A stretch of DNA of 64,000 nt from the NCBI RefSeq assembly GCF_027941955.1, contig NZ_CP115960.1:2666001-2730000 (forward strand), read 5' to 3'. Position numbers and translations under genes: made by a program. Source of the DNA: Sphingomonas sp. 7/4-4. Lineage in GTDB: Bacteria > Pseudomonadota > Alphaproteobacteria > Sphingomonadales > Sphingomonadaceae. Position 1 is the first letter of the stretch. Each line of letters starts with the position of its first letter. The notes below the pieces were generated by a model. It saw only the letters and a program-made list of their open reading frames with translations, ran no database searches and was not told the DNA's origin. Shown here piece after piece: positions 47,641 to 57,215 of this stretch.

Positions 47641-48195
47641 ATGAACTTGCGGATCGCACTCGCGCTGGGGGCCGCCGTGCCTGCCTTGCTCGCAATGCCC
47701 GGCGTCGCGCAGGATGCCAAATCGGCCGACGACGCGCTCGCGGAGAAGGTGATCACCAACACCAACCCCGCGAGCTTCCAGGCCTATGGCTTCACTCCCG
47801 CGCCCAAGCTGGTGAACGACAAGGCGGTGCAGGGTGGTAAGGCGCTTCGCCTGCCGCTGACCGGCACGGGCGACCCGTGGAGCATGGGAGTCAACGTGCC
47901 ACTGCTCAAGCCGGTCAAAGCGGGCGACAAACTGGTCGTCGCTTTCTATGCCCGGCTGAACAAAAGCGACGCGCCGACCGCCAAGATCAATGCGCAGATC
48001 CAGCTTACGACCGCGCCCTACACCGCATTGTTCGGCAAGCCGTTCGACGTCACGCCCGAATGGAAGCTGCTCCAGTTCTCGGGCAAGGTCGACAAGGACT
48101 ATGCCGTCGGGACGATCGGCGCGGCGTTCCACCTCAATACCGGCAAGCAGGTGATCGACATGGGGCCGGTCGCAGTGCTCGACATGGGGCAATAG
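47641..48195 (+). CDS. Secreted protein with CBM4/9-like beta-sandwich
   Basis: A 184-residue exported protein: signal MNLRIALALGAAVPALLAMPGVAQ-DAK, then a predicted beta-sandwich (LRLPLTGTGDPWSMGVNVPL, DKLVVAFYARLNKSDAPTAK, WKLLQFSGKVDKDYAVGTIG) resembling carbohydrate-binding modules joined to xylanases. No catalytic domain is attached. It has a strong ribosome-binding site (AAGGAGGGGAATC) and may be an adhesion or carbohydrate-sensing protein. That assignment is inferred from fold-like patterns only. Confidence 0.7.
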   Translation: MNLRIALALGAAVPALLAMPGVAQDAKSADDALAEKVITNTNPASFQAYGFTPAPKLVNDKAVQGGKALRLPLTGTGDPWSMGVNVPLLKPVKAGDKLVVAFYARLNKSDAPTAKINAQIQLTTAPYTALFGKPFDVTPEWKLLQFSGKVDKDYAVGTIGAAFHLNTGKQVIDMGPVAVLDMGQ

Positions 48196-48201
48196 GGACG
48201 C

Positions 48202-48933
48202 TCAGGCACGGCGCGCGGTGACCAGATAATCGAGGCTGGTATCGTCGCGGAGGACGAAGCCGCGCGCGGGCGAGAAACCGAGACCGCGCAGGTCGCCGAC
48301 CTTCAGCCCTGCGCCCTCGAGCAACGCCGTCAGCTCGTCGGGCGTGAGGAATTGGTTCCAGTCGTGCGTGCCCCTGGGAATCGCGCCGGTGCCTTCGCCG
48401 AGCGTGATCATCGCCAGCCGCGACAACGCGGTGCGATTGGGCGTCGACAGGATCATCAGCCCGCCGGGCGCGAGCGCATCGGCGAGGCCGGCGACGAAGG
48501 CGGCGGGATTCGTGACATGCTCGATCACTTCCATCGAGGTGACGAGATCGAAGCGGCGGCCGGGCAAATCCTCGATCCCGCCGGCGATATATTCCACCGC
48601 GACTCCGGCAGCAGCGGCGTGCGCGCGGGCGGCGCCGATATTCTCGGGCGCGGCGTCGAGGCCGGTAACTTTCGCACCGAGCCGGGCGAGCGGCTCGGCG
48701 AGCAGGCCGGCACCGCAGCCGACATCGAGCGCGGTCTTGCCGGCGAGCGGCGTGAACGACATGCCGTCGCCCTGGAAATGCGCGTCGGTGACTTCGCGGA
48801 TATAAGCGAGGCGCGCGGGGTTGAGGCGGTGGAGCATCGCCGACGAACCCTTCGGGTTCCACCAGTCCGCGGCGAGCCTGCCGAAATGCTCAGCTTCTCG
48901 GCGGTCAATAGTTGCTTTGGTTGCGTTCGCCAT
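48202..48933 (-). CDS. ubiG: Ubiquinone biosynthesis O-methyltransferase
   Basis: Makes the two O-methylations of ubiquinone synthesis. It has 243 residues. The SAM motif is ALDVGCGAGLLAEPLARLG, with VTGLDAAPENIGAARAHA next and DLVTSMEVIEHV further on. The N-terminal RREAEHFGRLAADWWNPKG is the UbiG signature. It is divergent from lysC, 58 bases apart. Confidence 0.95.
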   Translation of the reverse strand: MANATKATIDRREAEHFGRLAADWWNPKGSSAMLHRLNPARLAYIREVTDAHFQGDGMSFTPLAGKTALDVGCGAGLLAEPLARLGAKVTGLDAAPENIGAARAHAAAAGVAVEYIAGGIEDLPGRRFDLVTSMEVIEHVTNPAAFVAGLADALAPGGLMILSTPNRTALSRLAMITLGEGTGAIPRGTHDWNQFLTPDELTALLEGAGLKVGDLRGLGFSPARGFVLRDDTSLDYLVTARRA

Positions 48934-48991
48934 GGCCGCCTCCTATCAGGCCGCCTCATCCTTCCCAAGGCCCGGAAAACAAGCACCCGAC

Positions 48992-50272
48992 ATGGCACGC
49001 ATCGTGATGAAGTTCGGCGGCACCTCGATGGCCGGCATCGAGCGCATCCGCAATGTGGCCGCCCGCGTCAAACGCGAATGGGAAGCGGGCAACCAGGTCG
49101 CAGTGGTCGTCTCGGCGATGGCCGGCGACACCGATCGGCTGGTCAATTTCTGCCGCGAGGCGAGCTCGCTCTACGATCCGCGCGAATATGACGTGGTGGT
49201 CTCGAGCGGCGAGCAGGTCACTTCGGGGCTGCTTTCGGTCGCGCTGCAGGCGCTCGGCGTGCCCGCGCGCTCGTGGCTCGGCTCGCAAGTGGCGATCCAC
49301 ACCGACAGCGCCCACGCCAAGGCGCGCATCCAGTCGATCGATGCCACCGGCCTCGAGGAAGGCTGGAGCCGTGGCGAAGTCGCGGTGATCCCGGGTTTCC
49401 AGGGCGTGACGAGCGACGGCAGCAACCGCGTCACCACGCTCGGCCGCGGTGGATCGGACACGTCCGCCGTCGCCGTGGCGGCGGCGGTCAAGGCCGATCG
49501 CTGCGACATCTACACCGATGTCGACGGCGTCTACACCACCGATCCGCGGATCGTGCCGCGGGCGCGCAAGCTCAAGAAAGTGACGTACGAGGAGATGCTG
49601 GAGCTCGCCAGCGTCGGGGCCAAGGTGCTCCAGACGCGTTCGGTGGGACTGGCGATGAAGGAACAGGTCCGCGTCCAGGTGCTGTCGTCGTTCACCGGCG
49701 ACACGGCGCCGATGGCGGACACATTGCCCGGCACGATGATCGTGGGCGAAGAGGAGATTCAGGACGTGGAAAGCCAGCTCATCACCGGCATCGCGCACGA
49801 CAAGAACGAAGCCAAGATCACGCTGACCGCAGTGCCGGACAAGCCCGGCGCAGTGGCGTCGATCTTCGACCCGCTGGCCGAGGCCAACATCAACGTCGAC
49901 ATGATCATCCAGAACATCGCGCACCAGAGCTCGGGTTCGGCGAGCGCGACCGACGTGACCTTCACGGTGCCCGCGGCCGACCTCGCCCGATCGATCGAGA
50001 CGCTCAACCAGTCCAAGGCCGATATCGGTTTCGCCGAACTGCTCCAGGACACGCGCGTCGCCAAGATCTCGGTGGTCGGCGTGGGCATGCGCAGCCATGC
50101 CGGCGTCGCCGCGACGATGTTCAAGACGCTGGGTGCGCGCGGGATCAACATCCAGGCGATCACCACCAGCGAGATCAAGGTCTCGGTGCTGATCAACGAG
50201 GACGAGACCGAGCTCGCGGTGCGCGTGCTGCACACGGCTTATGGTCTCGACGCGGAAGACGCCGCGGCCTGA
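48992..50272 (+). CDS. lysC: Aspartate kinase
   Basis: First enzyme of the aspartate pathway to lysine, threonine and methionine. It has 426 residues. The kinase domain begins [11 protein letters not shown] (ATP-binding KFGG) and includes [18 protein letters not shown] and [15 protein letters not shown]. Two ACT domains at the C-terminus ([39 protein letters not shown]) sense lysine/threonine. The frame is intact. It lies apart from hom at 12826. Confidence 0.96.
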   Translation: MARIVMKFGGTSMAGIERIRNVAARVKREWEAGNQVAVVVSAMAGDTDRLVNFCREASSLYDPREYDVVVSSGEQVTSGLLSVALQALGVPARSWLGSQVAIHTDSAHAKARIQSIDATGLEEGWSRGEVAVIPGFQGVTSDGSNRVTTLGRGGSDTSAVAVAAAVKADRCDIYTDVDGVYTTDPRIVPRARKLKKVTYEEMLELASVGAKVLQTRSVGLAMKEQVRVQVLSSFTGDTAPMADTLPGTMIVGEEEIQDVESQLITGIAHDKNEAKITLTAVPDKPGAVASIFDPLAEANINVDMIIQNIAHQSSGSASATDVTFTVPAADLARSIETLNQSKADIGFAELLQDTRVAKISVVGVGMRSHAGVAATMFKTLGARGINIQAITTSEIKVSVLINEDETELAVRVLHTAYGLDAEDAAA

Positions 50273-50493
50273 TTGCCAACCGGATGGTGGTTGACTCGGT
50301 TGACTCGAAACGCGGTTTTCCGCGGAACTTGGCACACGGTTGACACTGTCGCCGGTTTGCGCGCGGCGTGTCAACGAGGCGGGGCTGGTCTCCATCGATC
50401 AGGATACAGCAGGCGAAATCCTACATTACCAGCACCGATTGGAGCGCGACTGACATCTTTCCGCCGCCTTCGGAACGCATCGCTCGCACCGCC
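50273..50493. promoter_or_regulatory. lysC downstream region with tandem GGTTGACTC and GTTGACAC dyad
   Basis: A 9-bp tandem direct repeat GGTTGACTC at 50289-50306 and an inverted pair GTTGACAC (50339-50346) / GTGTCAAC (50368-50375), 21 bp apart, precede the TonB-like gene. TTGAC is also a -35 element, so it could be a promoter cluster or an operator. A small hairpin (CGCGG 50311-50315, CCGCG 50320-50324) could end lysC. Function is unproven. Confidence 0.35.
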
Positions 50494-51288
50494 TTGTCCG
50501 TAGCCGATTCCATCGAAACGCGCCCCAGCGCTACCGTCCGGCTGCGCGCCTCGCTCGGCCAGCGCGGCATCGCGTTCGTCCTCGCGCTGCTGATCGAATT
50601 GCTGGTGGCGCTGCTGCTTTGGTTCATGACGCCGGTGATCCCGGGCAAGGAAAAGGGCGATGTGCCGAGCGTCTTCGGCATCGAGGGACCACGCAGCGAC
50701 AGCGAGGAAGCGGACAAGACACCGGAGAAAAAGGCCGTCGAGCGCAAGACGGAAAGCGGCAAGCCCCGCCCCGTGCCGCCCAGGCCGGTGGAGCCGCCGC
50801 CCGTGCCCAAGCCGCCGACGCCGCCGCTCCCGCCCACCTTCGTCCGGATGACGCGCCCCGAATACAAGGCCGCGGACATTGCCGACAGGGGCTCGGCACC
50901 AGCGCCGGCGCCGGAGGGCGAAACGGCAGCCGCGGTGGAATCGGGGAGCCGGCCGGGCGACAGCGCCGTGGTGGGCAAGGCGCCCAATGGCGAGCCGCTC
51001 TACGCCGCCGAATGGTTTCGCCGTCCGCGGGACGTGGAGCTTTCGCCCTATATCTCCAGCCGCGCCCGCGGGCCGGGCTGGGGGCTGATCGCGTGCCGCA
51101 CCGTCGCCGATCACAGGGTCGAGGATTGCCAGGAGCTCGGCGAGGGACCGCGCGGCTCGGGCTATGCCGGATCGGTGCGGCAGGCGGCATGGCAGTTTCG
51201 CGTGCGTGCGCCGCGCGTCGGCGGCAAGGAGCTGACCGGCACCTGGGTCAGCATCCGCATCACTTATGGCACTTTAGCGGACGAGTGA
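50494..51288 (+). CDS. TonB-like proline-rich membrane protein
   Basis: About 264 residues from a TTG start at 50494 (start uncertain). One membrane helix (GIAFVLALLIELLVALLLWF) is followed by an acidic/basic linker and a Pro-rich stretch (PRPVEPPPVPKPPTPPLPP), the typical TonB build. The end, VRAPRVGGKELTGTWVSIRITY, resembles TonB C-terminal strands, with two internal Cys (CRTVADHRVEDCQ). It may couple an ExbBD motor to receptors, or be a related envelope protein; a TonB box partner cannot be seen. No close exbB. Confidence 0.6.
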   Translation: MSVADSIETRPSATVRLRASLGQRGIAFVLALLIELLVALLLWFMTPVIPGKEKGDVPSVFGIEGPRSDSEEADKTPEKKAVERKTESGKPRPVPPRPVEPPPVPKPPTPPLPPTFVRMTRPEYKAADIADRGSAPAPAPEGETAAAVESGSRPGDSAVVGKAPNGEPLYAAEWFRRPRDVELSPYISSRARGPGWGLIACRTVADHRVEDCQELGEGPRGSGYAGSVRQAAWQFRVRAPRVGGKELTGTWVSIRITYGTLADE

Positions 51289-51340
51289 GCCGCGTTCCGC
51301 GCTTGCCCCAAAGCCTTCGCCCCGGCTAGGCCCTGCCGCC

Positions 51341-52370
51341 ATGACCACTGACAGCAGTATCGGCGCCGAGCGCCTGGCCCGCCGCATGGCGCGCGGATGC
51401 GAATTCCTGGGCAGCGAGGTCGCGATCATGTGCGGCGCGATGTCATGGGTGAGCGAGCGCAATCTCGTCGCGGCTATGTCCAACGCCGGCGGGTTCGGGC
51501 TGATCGCGTGTGGGGCGATGAACCCCGAGCAGCTCGACAAGGAAATTGCGGGCACCAAGGCGCTGACGGACAAGCCGTTCGGCGTCAATCTGATCACGAT
51601 GCATCCTCAGCTGCTCGAGCTGATCGCAGTGTGCAAGAAGCACGAGGTCACCCATGTCGTGCTCGCGGGCGGCCTGCCCCCGCCGGCAGCCTCGACGCGA
51701 TCAAGGAATTCGGCGCAAAGCTGATCTGCTTCGCGCCGGCGCTCAGCCTCGCGAAGAAGCTGATCCGCTCGGGCGTCGATGCATTGGTGGTCGAGGGCAT
51801 GGAGGCCGGCGGGCATATCGGCCCGGTTTCGACCAGCGTGCTGGCGCAGGAGATCCTGCCCGAGGTGGCGACCCAGGTCCCCGTGTTCGTCGCCGGCGGG
51901 ATCGGCCGCGGCGAGGCGATCGCCGGCTATCTCGACATGGGCGCGGCGGGCGTCCAGCTCGGCACGCGCTTCGTCTGCGCGACCGAGAGCATCGCGCACG
52001 CCAATTTCAAGAAGGCGTTCATCCGCGCATCGGCACGCGATGCCACTGCCAGCGTCCAGATCGATCCGCGGCTTCCCGTGATCCCGGTGCGCGCGCTCAA
52101 GAACGCCGCCGGCGAATTGTTCACTGCCAAGCAGCGCGAAGTCGCCCAGTTGCTCGACGAGGGCAAGGTCGAGATGATGGAGGCCCAGCTCCAGATCGAG
52201 CATTATTGGGCGGGGCGCTGCGCCGCGCAGTGATCGACGGCGATGTCGAGCATGGCAGCGTGATGGCCGGCCAGTCGGTCGGCATGGTCACCAAGGAAGA
52301 GCCCGTCGCCGAGATCATCGCCACGCTGATGGCAGAGGCCGCACACGCACTGGAGAAGCGCGCGGCCTGA
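51341..52370 (+). CDS. Nitronate monooxygenase (2-nitropropane dioxygenase) family (two frame breaks)
   Basis: A flavoprotein that oxidises alkyl nitronates, 343 residues restored. Motifs: IMCGAMSWVSERNLVAAMSNAGGFG, GVDALVVEGMEAGGHIGP, VFVAGGIGRGEAIAGYLDMGAAGVQLGTRF. One base is missing from the C run at 51677-51681 (restoring GGLPPAGSLDAIKEFG) and one from the G run at 52212-52215 (restoring YWAGALRRAVIDG). It may alternatively be an FMN-dependent enoyl reductase-like member (FabK), but the AGGHIGP motif favours nitronate monooxygenase. Confidence 0.85.
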
Positions 52371-52375
52371 GCCGC

Positions 52376-52397
52376 CCTCCCGGCTTTCGCCGGGAGG
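52376..52397. terminator. Hairpin between convergent genes
   Basis: CCTCCCGGC (52376-52384) pairs with GCCGGGAGG (52389-52397), a perfect 9-bp stem with a TTTC loop, between the nitronate monooxygenase stop and the membrane protein's stop. No U-tract, so termination is likely but weak. Confidence 0.5.
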
Positions 52398-52402
52398 AGG
52401 TT

Positions 52403-53384
52403 TCAACGAACCGGGCGCTCCCGATAGATCTGCCAGAGCTCCGCTGCGCATTGCCAGACGGAGACCAGCGCAACCGCTACGACCGCCACCCCTAGCCCGG
52501 TATCGAGACCGTGCTGGATCTCTGCTGCCTTGGCGGCGTCGGTGGCGATCGGCGTGACGAGGACGATGCGTCCCGCCTGATGGAGCACCGCCGCGATGGC
52601 GAGGGTGCCGGCGGTACCGCCGATGGAAAGTGCGGCACGCAGCGGCTTCCATCCCGGCCGGAACAGCGTGACCAGTCCCTGGAGCATGCGCAGCGAGACC
52701 AAAGCCGCGACCGGCCAGAACAAGCTCGCCCAGACTGACGCTGCATGGATCGCGACATCGGAATCGTGCGGAAGGAACGGCACCCGGATCGCACCGAACC
52801 ACCAGGCGAGGAAAGCCGCACCGAACGCGATGCTGGCCACCGCTTCCCAGACCCGGTTCCACGGCGTGCGCTTCGGGTGATGAATCCGCAGCGCCGGCAG
52901 ATCGGGCAATTCCTCGGGCTTCCAGCGCGCGAGATAGGCGGCGAGCAAGCCCGTCCGCTCGACCACCGCGAAGCCGAGCGTGACCCACGCGGCATTGACG
53001 AGCAGCGAAGTGATCATCCCGCCCCCGCCGTGGGCCAGTGCGGCGCCAAAGGCCTCGCTGCCGGTCACGAACCGCCCCGCGACCTGGATCGCCTCGATCA
53101 CGAACACGATGGCGAGGACGATCTTCAGCACGAACCAGTAAAGGAAACAATTCGGGTCCGATGAGCGCGCGCTGATCGTGATATTGCCCGGCGACGGCGA
53201 TCGGATGGCCGAATTCCCGGAGCAGCGCGCTCACTTCGTTCCGCGTCAGCGCGCGGCCGAGCGTTTCTTCGCGATCCTCGATCCGGGCAGCGATCAGGTC
53301 GCCGAGCTCGGCGAGGATGTCGTCGGCCTTGGCGGCGGGAAGGTTCCAGCGCACCGCGCCGAGATAGCGTTCGATCAGGTCCAT
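52403..53384 (-). CDS. HAAS-domain membrane protein paired with PadR (frame broken)
   Basis: An inner-membrane protein of about 326 residues. Its N-terminal MDLIERYLGAVRWNLP... AKADDILAELGDLIAARIED, followed by EVSALLREFGHPIAVAGQY, is the HAAS (DUF1700-like) domain often encoded beside PadR. Several hydrophobic helices then run to the end (IVLAIVFVIEAIQVAGRF, SLLVNAAWVTLGFAVV, LAIAAVLHQ). The frame slips by one near 53140-53142 (A run); restoring one plausible form gives LFPYWFVLKIVLAI. The shift here needs one base removed, or two added, unlike the other breaks. It overlaps the PadR stop by one base. Confidence 0.75.
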
Positions 53385-53725
53385 TATCTGTCTCCCTCGG
53401 TCAGGCGGACAATCGATTCGGAAATGGCGTTCCATTCGCCGAGCAACTGGGCGAGGATCTCGAGGCCTTCGGGCGAGAGGCGGTAGAAGCGCTTGTTGCG
53501 CTTCGCCTCTTCGCGCCATTCGCTGGTGAGCAGGCCCTGCGTCTCGAGCCGGCGCAGCAGCGGATAGAGCGCGCCTTCGTCGATCGGCAGCCCGGCCTCT
53601 TCGAGGCTGGTGCGCAATGTGTAGCCATAGCGCTCCTCGCGCAGCGCCCCGAGCACCGCCAGCACCAGCGAGCCGCGCCGGAGCTCGACGCGCAACTTTT
53701 CGAACAGGTCCTCTTCGATGGGCAT
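53384..53725 (-). CDS. PadR family transcription regulator
   Basis: A 113-residue winged-helix regulator: RRGSLVLAVLGALREERYGYTL, LEEAGLPIDEGALYPLLRRLETQGLL and REEAKRNKRFYRLSPEG, the classic PadR core. It is coupled to the HAAS membrane protein (TAATG). A perfect dyad lies 24 bases upstream of the start and is likely its own operator, making this a self-controlled sensor pair. The signal is unknown. Confidence 0.92.
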   Translation of the reverse strand: MPIEEDLFEKLRVELRRGSLVLAVLGALREERYGYTLRTSLEEAGLPIDEGALYPLLRRLETQGLLTSEWREEAKRNKRFYRLSPEGLEILAQLLGEWNAISESIVRLTEGDR

Positions 53726-53748
53726 TGCCGTGTCTCACATGGTATGTG

Positions 53749-53763
53749 TCATACACTGTATGA
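53749..53763. promoter_or_regulatory. Perfect dyad operator of the PadR gene
   Basis: TCATACACTGTATGA is a perfect 7-1-7 inverted repeat within an AT-rich promoter pocket, between the PadR start (53725) and ptsP. It fits PadR operators, which favour ATGT/ACAT-like arms, and may extend to TATGTGTCATACAC on the left. Confidence 0.65.
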
Positions 53764-53914
53764 TATACAGTAATGGCAAATGCAATAGGGAAATTGCACG
53801 CAAGGATGCCGGCCGCGACCCGGCTCCTCAGTGGTTCGGCGCGCCGGTTCGCCGAGGCGCGCTTTGTCTTGCGGGACAATGGCGCGCGCCGGGACAATCT
53901 GTTAGCCGAGGAGC

Positions 53915-56190
53915 ATGGCCCTCACTGCCGCCGCTTCCGCCCGCGAGATCCTCACCCGCCTTCACGACGTGATGGCCAAGCGGCTGCCTGCGCAGTCCAA
54001 GCTCAATTCGGTGGCGGAGATCATCGGCACCACGCTGGATAGCGAGGTCTGCTCGATCTACCTGCTGCGCGAAGGCGTGCTCGAACTGTTCGCGACGCGC
54101 GGCTTGGCGCAGGAAGCGGTGCACGTCACCAAGCTCGCATTGGGCGAGGGTCTGGTCGGCACCATCGCGGCCAATGTCGAGACGTTGAACCTCGACGAGG
54201 CGGCGACGCATCCCGACTTCGCCTATCGCCCCGAAACGGGCGAGGAGCGCTTCCACAGCTTCGCCGGCGTGCCGATCATCCGGCGCGAGCGCGCGGTGGG
54301 CGTGCTCGCGGTCCAGCATGCCGAGCCGCGGCGCTATGCGGATGTCGAAATCGAGGCGCTGCAGACCGTCGCGATGGTGCTGTCCGAGCTGATCGCCAAC
54401 GCCGATCTGGTCGACCAGACCGGCGGCGCCACCACGCGCCCGCAATCGACCGCGGCGACGCGATCGACGGGATTCAAGCTGGTCGAGGGCATGGCCGCGG
54501 GAGTCGCGGTGTTCCACCAGCCGCGCATCACCATCGAGCATACCGTCGCCGAGGACATCGAGGTCGAGCGCCACCGCGTCTATGCCGCGTTCGACAAGAT
54601 GCGCGACCAGATCGAGCGCATGGCCAGCCAGGCCGAATTCGGCGGCGGCGGCGAGCATGACGAGGTCCTCGCGACCTACAAAATGTTCGCCTATGACGAA
54701 GGCTGGAGCCGGCGGATCAACGAGGCGATCGACTCGGGGCTGACCGCCGAGGCGGCGATCGAACGCGTCCAGCAACGCACCCGGATGCGGATGCGCGAGA
54801 TCGACGATGCGCTGCTGCGCGACCGGATGCACGATCTGGAGGACCTTTCCAACCGACTGCTCCGCATCGTCTCGGGCCAGCTGGGCACTGCGGCGCAGAT
54901 GGGCCTGCGGCAGGATTCGATCCTGATCGCGCGCAATCTCGGCCCGGCCGAATTGCTCGAATATGACCGGCGGCGCCTGAAGGGCGTGGTGCTGGAGGAA
55001 GGATCGCTGACCGCGCACGTCACCATCGTCGCGCGGGCGATGGGCGTGCCCGTGCTCGGCCGCGTGCGCGACGTGCGGCGGCTGATCGCCGAGGGCGACA
55101 TGCTGCTGCTCGACACCGCCGAAGAGAGCCTGTTCGTCCGCCCGACCACGGCGATGCAGGAGGCGTTCGAGGCCAAATTGGCGCTCAGCCAGAAGCGCCG
55201 CGCCGCCTTCGCGCAGTTGCGCGGCGAAATCCCGATAACCAGTGACGGGCACCGCATCACGGTGATGGTCAATGCCGGCCTGCGCGACGATCTCGCCGCA
55301 CTGGACCTGACCGGCGCCGACGGGATCGGGCTGTTCCGCACCGAATTCCAGTTCCTCGTCTCGGCGACCCTGCCGCAGCGCGAAGCGCAGAAGCGGTTGT
55401 ACAAGGACGTGCTGGAGGCCGCAGGCGAGCGCCCGGTGACCTTCCGCACCGTCGATATCGGCGGCGACAAGGCCCTGCCTTATCTCAACCACGACGAGGA
55501 CGGCAACGAGGAGAACCCGGCGATGGGCTGGCGCGCGCTGCGGCTCGCGCTCGATCGCGACGGCCTGATGAAGGCGCAGGCGCGCGCGCTGATCGAGGCG
55601 GGCGCGGGCAAGACGCTCAACATCATGTTCCCGATGGTCTCAGAGCCTTGGGAGTTCGACGCCGCGCGTGACCTGTTCGAGGCGCAGCGCGCATGGCTGG
55701 CGGCGCGCGGGCGGAAAATGCCGACCGAGATCCGTTATGGCGCGATGCTCGAAGTACCGGCGCTCGCCGAGGTGCTCGACATCTTGCTGCCGAAGATCGA
55801 CTTCCTGTCGATCGGCACCAACGATCTCACCCAATTCCTGTTCGCCGCCGATCGCGCGCATCCCAAGCTGGCGCTGCGTTACGACTGGCTGAGCCCGTCG
55901 ATCCTGCGCTTCCTCAAGCGCGTGGTCGATCACGCGCACGCCGCCGACGTGCCGGTGGCGGTATGCGGCGAGATGGGGGGCGTCCGCTGGAGGCGATGGC
56001 GCTGATCGGGCTCGGCATCGACCGGCTTTCGATCACGCCGGCGGCAGTGGGACCGATCAAGGCGATGGTCCGCTCGCTCGACCGCGGCGCGCTGATCGAC
56101 GTGATGACGCCGTGGCTCGCCGACCCGCGCGCGCCGCTGCGCGACGTGCTCACGGGCTGGGCGAGTGAGCATTCGGTCGAACTCGCCTGA
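53915..56190 (+). CDS. ptsP: Phosphoenolpyruvate-protein phosphotransferase PtsP, enzyme I-Ntr (frame broken)
   Basis: First enzyme of the nitrogen phosphotransferase system. The N-terminal GAF sensor (residues 1-165; VCSIYLLREGVLELFATRG, GVPIIRRERAVGVLAVQH) precedes the phosphohistidine domain with GSLTAHVTIVARAMG (His368) and the PEP-binding domain (DGIGLFRTEFQFLV; SIGTNDLTQFLFAADR). One G is missing from the run at 55975-55980; restoring it gives CGEMGGRPLEAMALIGLGI, 758 residues. It begins the chain ptsP-rodZ-like-cpoB-tilS-ftsH. Confidence 0.93.
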
Positions 56191-56231
56191 TCTTTCGCCA
56201 GATTTGCTGCGGCAGCGTTGACAGGCGCAGC

Positions 56232-56296
56232 GGCGTGAGGGACACCCGCGCAAAGGCGGGAGCACCCAGGGCCGCGAACCCTTCCGCCGGAGGTGA
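56232..56296. repeat. Degenerate palindromic intergenic element
   Basis: GGGACACCCGCGCAAAGGCG followed by GGAGCACCCAGGGCCGCG forms a small imperfect hairpin before the rodZ-like gene. It resembles the common 'CCCGCGAAGGCGGG' intergenic palindromes of alphaproteobacteria. Weak. Confidence 0.4.
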
Positions 56297-56298
56297 GA

Positions 56299-57141
56299 AT
56301 GGAAGGCGAAAACGCCGACAACCCGACGCTTTTCCCCGCCACCGTGGGCGAGAAACTGCGTGCGGCGCGCGAGGCGCAGAAGCTCGAATTGAGCGAGATT
56401 GCGAGCCGCACGCGCATTCCGCTACGCCATCTCGAGGCGATCGAGCAGTCGAACTTCTCCAGCCTGCCCTCGTCCACCTATGCGCTCGGTTTCGCCAAGG
56501 CCTATGCCCGGGCGATCGGCGCCGACGAAGTCGAACTCGCCCGCGAATTGCGGCTCGAGATCGGCGAGCGGCCGGAGCGCCCCGCGCCGCCCCCGGCCTA
56601 TGATTTCAACGAGCGCTCGCGCACGCCGCCGAGCGGCATCGTCATCGTCGGCGTGATCGTCGCCGTGCTGGTGCTGATCGGCGTCGGGCTCTGGTATGGC
56701 ACCGATCTGTTCCGCGGCGGCGCGCCGGACGAGAATGTGATCCCCATTGAAAATACGATCGCCGCCGATCCGGGCAATGCCACGGCACCCGCACCAGCGC
56801 CGGTCACCGGCGGGCAAGTGACTTTGGTGGCGACCGACAGTGCGTGGATCCGCGTGACCGATGCGAGCGGCAAACGGCTGTTCGAGAAGGAAATGGCGCC
56901 GAACGAGCGCTATGACGTACCGGCCGATGCCGATCGCCCGCGGGTTCGCACCGCCCGGCCCGACCGGATCCAGGTGCTGCTCAACGGCTCGAACGTGCCG
57001 CCGCTGGGCACCGGCGTGACGACTGTCGAAGTCGAGGTGAGTGCCGCGGCGCTACAGGCGCGCGGGCAATCCGGCGCGCCAGCGACCCCATCTGCCGCAC
57101 CCGTGGACGCGCCTGCTGGCAACGCCGCCGCCACGCTTTAA
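56299..57141 (+). CDS. RodZ-like helix-turn-helix/DUF4115 membrane protein
   Basis: A 280-residue single-pass protein. The cytoplasmic helix-turn-helix (about 15-80; GEKLRAAREAQKLELSEIA) resembles RodZ, which links MreB to the membrane for rod shape. One membrane helix follows (IVIVGVIVAVLVLIGVGLW), then a low-complexity linker and a periplasmic DUF4115 domain (VATDSAWIRVTDASGKRLFEKE). The start at 56299 (MEGENADNPTLFPATVG) follows GGAGGTGAGA. It is likely RodZ, but the periplasmic part also occurs in other regulators. Confidence 0.8.
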   Translation: MEGENADNPTLFPATVGEKLRAAREAQKLELSEIASRTRIPLRHLEAIEQSNFSSLPSSTYALGFAKAYARAIGADEVELARELRLEIGERPERPAPPPAYDFNERSRTPPSGIVIVGVIVAVLVLIGVGLWYGTDLFRGGAPDENVIPIENTIAADPGNATAPAPAPVTGGQVTLVATDSAWIRVTDASGKRLFEKEMAPNERYDVPADADRPRVRTARPDRIQVLLNGSNVPPLGTGVTTVEVEVSAAALQARGQSGAPATPSAAPVDAPAGNAAATL

Positions 57142-57215
57142 GGCTGGCGACAAGGCACGGCGTGTCGACTATATCATCTGGTTAATTCCCGAAATCAGCA
57201 CCGGGGGTGTGACGA

